A stretch of DNA of 64,000 nucleotides from DATCYX01 sp963714425 (lineage in GTDB: Bacteria; Chloroflexota; Anaerolineae; Anaerolineales; UBA4823). The position numbers were made by a program, and so were the translations under genes. The stretch covers positions 158,313 to 222,312 of the forward strand of contig CAVQOI010000003.1 in assembly GCA_963714425.1 (NCBI GenBank). Direction: 5' to 3'. Below are positions 58,286 to 64,000 of the stretch, piece by piece; position 1 is the first letter of the stretch, and each line of letters starts with the position of its first letter. The notes beneath the pieces are model-generated. The model did no database searches and had not been told where the DNA came from. It saw only the letters and a list, made by a program, of their open reading frames with translations.

Positions 58286-60508
58286 TTATTCCTGGCGTTC
58301 CACCCTCCAGGATCCGGTCAACGCGTCTTTGACCACCAACCAGGCTGTCACGTTAAACTCACCTGTGAGTGTATCGTCGCCTGCCAGCGTGCCCGTGAAT
58401 TGGAATTTTGAGCCATCGCTGCTCTGGTCCAACGAGAGGCTGAAAACGCCTTGGCTGAAGGTGGCCTCACCGGTATACTCCACCGTTGAGCTGTTATCGG
58501 CCAGTTGGTAGATCTCCACCAGGTAGCGATCGAGCTTCTCGGGATCAAGAGCCGTCAAAACGAAGGTAATTGGCCTTTCGTTATACAAGTTGGGGTCTTC
58601 CTCGATCGCTGCTTCGGTGAACTCACGCGCTTCGTCTTCGCTTCCTACCGCACCGCTATTCATTAATGCCCAAACAAAAGCATCTTCGACGTACTTTTGG
58701 GCATTGAAAGCCTGCTCAACCTGCAAAACACCCTCCCAGGTGCCGCTCAGATCGGGAACCTCGTAGATCACCTTGACCCGGCGAAAATCGTTGTAGTAAA
58801 CCCCGCCGTCGCTGATGTTCTCGATCAAGAAACCTAGATCATTCATGCCCACCTGCAGTGGGAGGGTGAACTCTACGCCGCTCCCTGTATTTCGCGTGGT
58901 TTCAATCTTTCGCGTCCCCTGGTATGAGGTGACTCGAAAGGCATTAGGAGCAGCCATATTGAGGCCCACCAGCAGCTTGCCGCGCAGGGCTTCGCCTGCT
59001 CTGGCAGTATCAGCCTCATCTATCTCCAGGATTTCGGGCAACGGCAGCCAAGTGGTATCCCCGCTGGTAGGGTTGAATTCGGCTAAATAAGATATTAAAT
59101 AAGCCGGAAAATAACCTTCACCGACCTTGCCTTCGAGCAATCGTTCATACTCTGTGCCGATCTTCGCCCAGTCAATCAGGGCAGTTTTGGCTAGGTAATG
59201 GATTTCAGGATAGGCTCTGACACCGTTGGCAGCAATATCGATGGCGTTGGCGCCGGATGCATAGGGCAGAAAAGCCCCATTCTCGAAAACGATGAAACGG
59301 TCAGCCTTGCCAGGAAAGTTGGGGTCAGCCACCCACAAGCGGTTGCCCTCGATTTTATACACGATCAAGGCATGTCCCCGCCGGCTTTGACTGCCCCCAT
59401 CTTCAACGTAACGCCCGATCGAGACGTATTGGGGTTCGCCGGTCAGCTTCATGGCATAAGCGAAGGAATACCAGGTCAGTGTATCACTGGTCAGCCCCCA
59501 CAGGCGGTACACTCCCAGGCCTTTATCCCATTGCACCCGTTGAGCTACGGAAGCCCAACGGTATCCCCAGGAATCATCCTGCTGAAAATCGATCGTCCCA
59601 TAACCATAGTTGTTATTATCATAGCGCCCATACAGCTGGCGTTCGCCCGCTCCCTGGTATTTTTCGTAGTAGTACCACATTGCGGTGAGCGACTGTCCAG
59701 CGCAGTGCCCACCTTTAGCGATCATTGACCCATAATTAACAAACTGCCAGTCATCCATACCTGGGGCAAAGCCGCTATCGACGTTGGTGTCTGCCAGCTC
59801 AGCAAATGGGATCTTGCTGATCACAAAATCAGAGAAATGCGAGGTCACCAGCGTGGCTTTTTGTGTGGTCAGCTCCACCAGCGGGATGCCCTCCAGCTCC
59901 CCTGTTTTTTCATCGTAATAGAAGGCCATGGCGAATTCGTCTGGCTCGATCTGGATAGGCACCGACACCGTCATTGCATCCGCTGCAAATTCACCGCCAT
60001 TATCCACGTGAATCAATGGTGTGACTGGGTTGAAATCTGTGCCGAATTTATCAGCCTTGATCGGCCGGGTCGAGATCGTAAAGGGGGGTTCATTTTCGTA
60101 GGCTCCCTCTGGAATGCTGATGCTCAGCCCATCGATTGGGTTGCCGGGATCCTGCACCGTAACCATACCCTCCGACGAGACAATCCTTTGTGAAGAGACT
60201 TTTTCCCTTCTACCCAGCGTGAGCATGTCGCTGGGCCGGTTTCTCCACCAATAAAATAGGGCACTTATGCCCACAGCCAGCACCAGCACGACCCCCAAAC
60301 AGCTACAGCAGCATCCCCAGCGTGATCGCTTTGGGCGATGGGTGGAACTCTGTACCGCTCGGGGCACGTAAGCTGGTGGAGGGGGTGCCGGGCGCATTTC
60401 GGGCGTGCTGGCAGCGGCCTGCACAGATTGGCCGCACCCCCCACAAAATCGAGCATTGGTTTGCAGTGCTGACCCACAATATGGGCAAAATCTGGGTGAA
60501 GAGTTCAT
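58286..60508 (-). CDS. Zinc-ribbon membrane-anchored C39-like peptidase
   Basis: A 740-residue multidomain protein. A zinc-ribbon (Cys8, Cys11, Cys22, Cys25) starts it; a Pro-rich linker leads to one membrane helix (about 70-88). Outside follows a beta-rich domain (IPEGAYENEPPFTIS) and a papain-like domain with Cys269 (GGHCAGQS), His379 (RRGHALIVY) and Asp395 or Asn397 (WVADPNFPG), and then two C-terminal beta domains. The C-H-D/N order fits a C39-like or transglutaminase-like cysteine peptidase acting outside the cell. I infer a secreted or surface role; substrate unknown. The neighbour 60546-61325 also has membrane helices and may be its partner. Confidence 0.75.
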   Translation of the reverse strand: MNSSPRFCPYCGSALQTNARFCGGCGQSVQAAASTPEMRPAPPPPAYVPRAVQSSTHRPKRSRWGCCCSCLGVVLVLAVGISALFYWWRNRPSDMLTLGRREKVSSQRIVSSEGMVTVQDPGNPIDGLSISIPEGAYENEPPFTISTRPIKADKFGTDFNPVTPLIHVDNGGEFAADAMTVSVPIQIEPDEFAMAFYYDEKTGELEGIPLVELTTQKATLVTSHFSDFVISKIPFAELADTNVDSGFAPGMDDWQFVNYGSMIAKGGHCAGQSLTAMWYYYEKYQGAGERQLYGRYDNNNYGYGTIDFQQDDSWGYRWASVAQRVQWDKGLGVYRLWGLTSDTLTWYSFAYAMKLTGEPQYVSIGRYVEDGGSQSRRGHALIVYKIEGNRLWVADPNFPGKADRFIVFENGAFLPYASGANAIDIAANGVRAYPEIHYLAKTALIDWAKIGTEYERLLEGKVGEGYFPAYLISYLAEFNPTSGDTTWLPLPEILEIDEADTARAGEALRGKLLVGLNMAAPNAFRVTSYQGTRKIETTRNTGSGVEFTLPLQVGMNDLGFLIENISDGGVYYNDFRRVKVIYEVPDLSGTWEGVLQVEQAFNAQKYVEDAFVWALMNSGAVGSEDEAREFTEAAIEEDPNLYNERPITFVLTALDPEKLDRYLVEIYQLADNSSTVEYTGEATFSQGVFSLSLDQSSDGSKFQFTGTLAGDDTLTGEFNVTAWLVVKDALTGSWRVERQE

Positions 60509-60545
60509 GACGTTGATTTTCCCTCCGGTATGGCTAGTCAGTTGC

Positions 60546-61325
60546 TCAATCTTCTCGATCTGGGGCTAATACGTGCAAGGATTCCTCGACTTTTTCGACC
60601 CAACGCGATGGCACAGGGACAACCCACTGCTCCTGGCGTGGCATCCGGGGGCGCGGCGGAAAGATCAGCTGGAATTCAAGTGTAGCCGGACCGCCGTGGT
60701 GGATGGCGATCCCTTGGATGTAAGCATTCACCCCATCCCCTGCGAAGTAATCATCAGAAAAATAGATTTCATTTGGCCCCAGGGCTACCTGCCCAGGCTC
60801 TTCCCGCTGGTAGGCCTGCCGCGCACCCAAAAAATTTCCTCCGGCTACCAATGCGCCCAGGGCCCCCCCCGCCAAACTGCCCAGGGCCAGACCGATCAAT
60901 CCCTGGGTGATAGCGTCAAGGATACCACCTTCCATCCCGAGCATGACCCCGGTGAGCATCCCCGCCAGTCCCAGCAGCAGGGTCAGGCAGCCCCACTGGA
61001 TTTTCCAGTCGCCGCGTTCACCTTGCCAGATTGTCTCCCTGATCAGCTGCCACTCCGCTGTGGAATACGTCCAGCGTAGCAACGGGCGGTCGCTTTGCAA
61101 AAAGTTACGGGCGCGGCGCGCCTGTCGTAGACCCATCAGCCAGATGATGGTCAGCATCAATGCCAGGATCACAAAGAACACGAAACCGATCCATGCCAGC
61201 GCGGGATTGGCAGCTCCGGCAAAAGATACTCCGCCAATCGCCAGGGTGGCAAGCAACGCAAAGATCACCAGCCCTGCAAGGGTTACAATAGCTCGCTGAT
61301 GCGGATTTCTGAAACGAGTCTCCAT
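60546..61325 (-). CDS. Hypothetical four-helix membrane protein
   Basis: A 259-residue protein. Helices appear at about 15-35, 41-65, 110-132 and 140-165, with a cytoplasmic beta-rich C-terminal part (NEIYFSDDYFAGDGVNAY, LEFQLIFPPRPRMPRQEQ). The start is the ATG at 61323-61325. I recognise no family. It is upstream of the C39-like peptidase gene with a 37-base gap and probably shares its transcript. Confidence 0.65.
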   Translation of the reverse strand: METRFRNPHQRAIVTLAGLVIFALLATLAIGGVSFAGAANPALAWIGFVFFVILALMLTIIWLMGLRQARRARNFLQSDRPLLRWTYSTAEWQLIRETIWQGERGDWKIQWGCLTLLLGLAGMLTGVMLGMEGGILDAITQGLIGLALGSLAGGALGALVAGGNFLGARQAYQREEPGQVALGPNEIYFSDDYFAGDGVNAYIQGIAIHHGGPATLEFQLIFPPRPRMPRQEQWVVPVPSRWVEKVEESLHVLAPDRED

Positions 61326-61597
61326 TGGGTCGCCCTTGGGATAGTTGCCAGTAGCTGGGTTAAGAACATCTGTGGGATGGAATAATTCTACTATTCTTCT
61401 TCGATCCCCCCGTCTTTATAATCCTACCAATATTGACAGCCCCTCCCTCCGCATCTTGCCGCTGGTTACACTCAGCTCCCTTTCCCAGTAGTCGAGATCA
61501 CAGCTAAGTTTTCCGGTAGACAAGTCTATCTATTGGCTGCTTCACCAATTGACCACAGCTATCCAGGCAGATTGTCACCAGCTCCGGGCGCGTCCGG

Positions 61598-61635
61598 CAA
61601 GCCTCATTCTCCCCCAGCGCGGAGAATGAGGCTTG
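61598..61635. terminator. Perfect 15-bp hairpin after the solute-binding protein gene
   Basis: Arms at 61598-61612 and 61621-61635 with an 8-base loop. It lies 11 bases beyond the minus-strand stop at 61646 and lacks a T-run. The rest of 61326-61645 shows nothing. Confidence 0.6.
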
Positions 61636-61645
61636 CGATCGCCAA

Positions 61646-62926
61646 TTATTGGTTGGTTAAGGCTGTAAACTCATCCACCCAGCGGTCTAAAGCCACACAG
61701 TTGTTTTCCCCATTTCCGCAATCTGAAGAGGGAGACTGCAGGATGCTGAATTCGCTGAAGCGGTAGAAACCATTGCGCTCGCAATCTTCAGCGCTCAACA
61801 ACGCACTTGCCCCATCACAAGCAGCAGCCACGAACGGATTGGCGCCCAAAGTACCAGCCGCATCCCCCTGGACTTTCGCGTCGAGGGCGTATTCCATCCA
61901 CTGGTAAGCGCAAACAGGATGCGGCGCATTCTTGAGCAGCATATTGGTGAACGCCGAGGCAGTGCCTCCTTCTTGCGGGACCGTGCTGGCGACCGGGATG
62001 CCTGCCTCATTCATCAGCTTCACCACCCGCGGCATTGAAGACGAAACGGCATAACCGCTGGTCACGAAATCCAACATGGGCTCGTCATGCCCCCAATAAG
62101 CACCCAATATCTGCCGCTGTATATACAGGAGTTCCGTTGCCATCGCGAACTGCGATGATGTCAGCCGGAACGGGTCGGTAATGCCTGCCTCAGGGCTGGA
62201 GTTCATCAGGTACTTGGCGGCATCGCCAATGTAAAAGGCAAAATAGGGAGCTGCCACACGTTGCTTATTCGATTTTCCATCGGGCAATGTCTGTTCCTTA
62301 AAGGTCACATCCCAGGACGTTGGCGGGGTGGGGAATACATCGGTGTTGTACATCAATACATTGGGAATCCAGAGGTATGGCACGCCATAGATCTTCCCAT
62401 CGGCGCTGTTCCAGGTTCCCGATGTCGCCAGGGGATCGACGCTCCCCAAAGATGGCACCTGGCTGGTGTCGACCTCCGCCACTAGGCTGCTATCAATCAG
62501 CCGCCGGCTGGATGCGCCTGCCACCACGACATCGATGCCACCGGTATTGATCCTGGAGACTGCCTGGTCGTAATCCACAAAATCTTCCACCGAGACCAGG
62601 CACCCGGTTTTTGCCATGAATTCTTCCACCCAGGGGAGCATGCCGCGATTCATCTGGATATAGGGGGCTAAAACAATCACTTGACCCTCACCCTCTGGGG
62701 CTATCGTGGCGGTTGGCACCTCCGTCGGGGTAGGGGGTACCTGGGTGTCTGTGGGTGGGATCTCGGTGGGGGTCGCTGGCACCTCGATGTCGGTGGGAGC
62801 CACACTGGGGGCTTCCACTGGCGGAGCCGCTTCGGTGGCTGCCGGGCCACTGCTACATGCCGATAGCATGAGCACTGGCAGCAACATCATCAGAATTACC
62901 TTGTTCGCAATCCGCTTCGTGTTCAT
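61646..62926 (-). CDS. Extracellular solute-binding lipoprotein (PotD-like)
   Basis: A 426-residue exported lipoprotein. The signal ends in the lipobox LMLSAC and a Thr/Pro/Glu-rich linker (TEIPPTDTQVPPTPTEV) follows. The bilobal substrate-binding fold begins with VIVLAPYIQMNRGMLPWVEEF and includes YDQAVSRINTGGIDVVVAG, KIYGVPYLWIPNVLMYN and FTNMLLKNAPHPVCAYQWME. The shape is that of spermidine/putrescine or similar ABC uptake receptors. No permease or ATPase gene is in the window, so the partner is elsewhere. The start at 62924-62926 follows GAGAAGAAAA. Confidence 0.9.
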   Translation of the reverse strand: MNTKRIANKVILMMLLPVLMLSACSSGPAATEAAPPVEAPSVAPTDIEVPATPTEIPPTDTQVPPTPTEVPTATIAPEGEGQVIVLAPYIQMNRGMLPWVEEFMAKTGCLVSVEDFVDYDQAVSRINTGGIDVVVAGASSRRLIDSSLVAEVDTSQVPSLGSVDPLATSGTWNSADGKIYGVPYLWIPNVLMYNTDVFPTPPTSWDVTFKEQTLPDGKSNKQRVAAPYFAFYIGDAAKYLMNSSPEAGITDPFRLTSSQFAMATELLYIQRQILGAYWGHDEPMLDFVTSGYAVSSSMPRVVKLMNEAGIPVASTVPQEGGTASAFTNMLLKNAPHPVCAYQWMEYALDAKVQGDAAGTLGANPFVAAACDGASALLSAEDCERNGFYRFSEFSILQSPSSDCGNGENNCVALDRWVDEFTALTNQ

Positions 62927-62953
62927 TTTTCTTCTCTATTCTCCTGGGATTAT

Positions 62954-63607
62954 TTACTCTGATGCTGGTAAAAGGAACCTGTCGATCACGTGGATGACGC
63001 CGTTGCTTGCAAGGATATCGGTCTGGATGAGCATGGCGATATCATTCAGGTACACCTTCCCATCTTTCACGGTTATATTCATCACTTGGCGTTCCATGAG
63101 TGTAGGAATACTCAGGCCATCCATAGTGAGGAGATCTGCTTCTAAAAACAATCCAGGGACGATTAGATAAGGCAGAGCACTGACAGCTTGCATGCCCTCT
63201 ACACCCTCAGGGAGTTCTTTCGCAGCGAAGACCGTGAAGAATCCCTGCTCAGATACCACTTCATGTCCACCGCCTAGGGCAATCCCTTCAGCCATAAGCA
63301 TGAGCTTTTCGGAAAGCAGGACATCGTAGATCGGTGATTTTTCCGCCAGATCGTCTGGTTTTACGAAGCTACTAATGAAAACTTCGGGCTCCGCTGGCGG
63401 CTCTTCTGTCGCCGTTGGGGGGATGGCAGTGGGCTCCGTTGTGCTCGTAGGAGCGTGGGTCGGCTCGGCAGTCGCTTCAACCACCACTTCCTGCGTTTGG
63501 ACGGGTGGTTGTGCGGCATCCACGGCTTCTGGCGTTGGCGCTGCTCCACCACACGCGGCTAGGATCATCACCGAAATCATCAATAGGGCTATAGCTAGCT
63601 TATACAT
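62954..63607 (-). CDS. Fasciclin (FAS1) domain lipoprotein
   Basis: A 217-residue exported lipoprotein. The signal ends in the lipobox MILAAC, then a Thr/Pro/Glu linker. The FAS1 fold has FFTVFAAKELPEGVEG, ITVKDGKVYLNDIAML and DILASNGVIHVIDRFLLP (the conserved H1/H2-like regions). These are surface adhesion or matrix-binding domains. It starts 27 bases before the solute-binding gene (which lies downstream) with the ATG at 63605-63607 behind AAGGGAGAAATCG, so the two probably share an operon. Confidence 0.93.
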   Translation of the reverse strand: MYKLAIALLMISVMILAACGGAAPTPEAVDAAQPPVQTQEVVVEATAEPTHAPTSTTEPTAIPPTATEEPPAEPEVFISSFVKPDDLAEKSPIYDVLLSEKLMLMAEGIALGGGHEVVSEQGFFTVFAAKELPEGVEGMQAVSALPYLIVPGLFLEADLLTMDGLSIPTLMERQVMNITVKDGKVYLNDIAMLIQTDILASNGVIHVIDRFLLPASE

Positions 63608-64000
63608 TTCGATTTCTCCCTTATTCTTTAACTAGTAAGTGCTCAGCAGCTTGGCATTAAAAGATATGCTGCCGGTGATCGTGCAGGTGGTTTGTCACCT
63701 GCTTCGTTTCAGTCGAGAAAACCATTCCACCGAAATGAGCAGTACAAACATGCCTTGCGTCTATGCAGTCGAGGCGCCAGCGAGAGCTGGATATGATAAG
63801 GAAAAGTGGTCCCTAAAGCGGGACATGATAATCTCTCCCTCGAGTTTGAAATTCAGACTAAAGGCGATATCAGCAATTTATGAAATTATCCGTGCAGAGT
63901 GGCGCTGAAAGAACTAGTAACTTTCCCCATTGGATTCTGCGAGTCAAGATAAGTTACCCTAATAAAGGTCGATATTATCTCTATTAGGCAGGACTGTCAA
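63608..64000. other. Upstream spacer with no supported gene
   Basis: The last ~390 bases hold the presumed promoter of the fasciclin/solute-binding pair. A plus-strand 89-codon open frame (63639-63908) has no ribosome-binding site or recognisable domain and is not called. Confidence 0.5.

Noticed and set aside
63639..63908. Plus-strand 89-codon frame at the window end
   Set aside because: No ribosome-binding site, no domain, and located in the promoter region of the fasciclin gene.
1..64000. tRNA, rRNA, CRISPR array, insertion sequence, integrase or prophage
   Set aside because: I read both strands for these and found no cloverleaf, no regular spaced repeat, no transposase motif and no terminal inverted repeats. 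The duplications at 1-12 kb have no mobile-element genes.

Overview
The window looks like a chromosomal segment of a Chloroflexota bacterium, most likely of the Anaerolineae. This rests on gene content, not on a marker gene: MalT-type ATPase/LuxR regulators, threonine/proline-rich lipoproteins carrying CAP, SH3b or Nbr1-like domains, DUF3159, DUF2269 and DUF4397 proteins, an ArsR-ArsC fusion, and an ArsR/SQR/DUF1641/TusE/DsrE sulfur operon. I saw no rRNA, tRNA, CRISPR array, transposase or phage gene.

Layout. 1-11.9 kb holds two related copies of one cassette, both on the minus strand. Each reads, in transcription order, MalT-type LuxR regulator, ~90-residue small protein, DUF6326-like membrane protein, then a pair of zinc-free MDR reductases. 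The upstream copy also contains a DUF4386-like membrane protein and an AT-rich acetyltransferase. 12-16 kb carries secreted proteins (CAP lipoprotein, DUF4397, a GH30-like hydrolase). 16.1-19.1 kb has a His-rich small membrane protein, an OmpR-type two-component system and a DUF2269 protein. 19.1-22.8 kb has an SH3b lipoprotein and a DegV/DUF1475/DUF3159 operon. 22.9-25.3 kb is damaged by indels and contains a DoxX-like gene, a GrdB-like gene and an arsR-arsC fusion. 27.4-30.7 kb is the sulfur-handling operon with palindromic operators. 31.6-33.1 kb has a glutaredoxin-thioredoxin reductase fusion and NrtS. 33.4-34.4 kb has an ECF sigma factor and a zinc-finger partner. 35-44 kb has a dipeptide epimerase, thioredoxin plus DUF547, an FG-GAP-like lipoprotein, a Kef antiporter and MscS. 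44.4-47.4 kb has a DsrE-like gene, a truncated response regulator and a MarR operon. 47.5-53.8 kb has a diheme cytochrome c, a glycosyltransferase and a large LuxR regulator. 54-64 kb has an RNA helicase, a cold-shock protein, small stress-type proteins, a C39-like peptidase, and solute-binding and fasciclin lipoproteins.

Integrity. At least nine genes carry frameshifts: both MalT regulators, one MDR, a DoxX-like gene, the GrdB-like gene, arsR-arsC, a DsrE-like gene, an NmrA-like gene and a glycosyltransferase. The encoded protein is well preserved across each shift, so the indels are either very recent or assembly errors. Other genes are damaged in different ways: internal deletions (DUF5655, NTF2-like), nonsense codons, or a missing 5' end.

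Most interesting. Two genes have an in-frame TGA exactly where their family has a redox cysteine or selenocysteine. These are a GrdB-like protein (TGA-Pro-Ile-Cys) and a DsrE-like protein (TGA-Gly-Thr-Cys), each followed by a possible bacterial SECIS hairpin. They are candidate unannotated UxxC selenoproteins in a neighbourhood rich in thiol, sulfur and arsenic redox genes. The second lead is the duplicated regulator/small protein/membrane protein/reductase cassette, which looks like an uncharacterised regulated unit.
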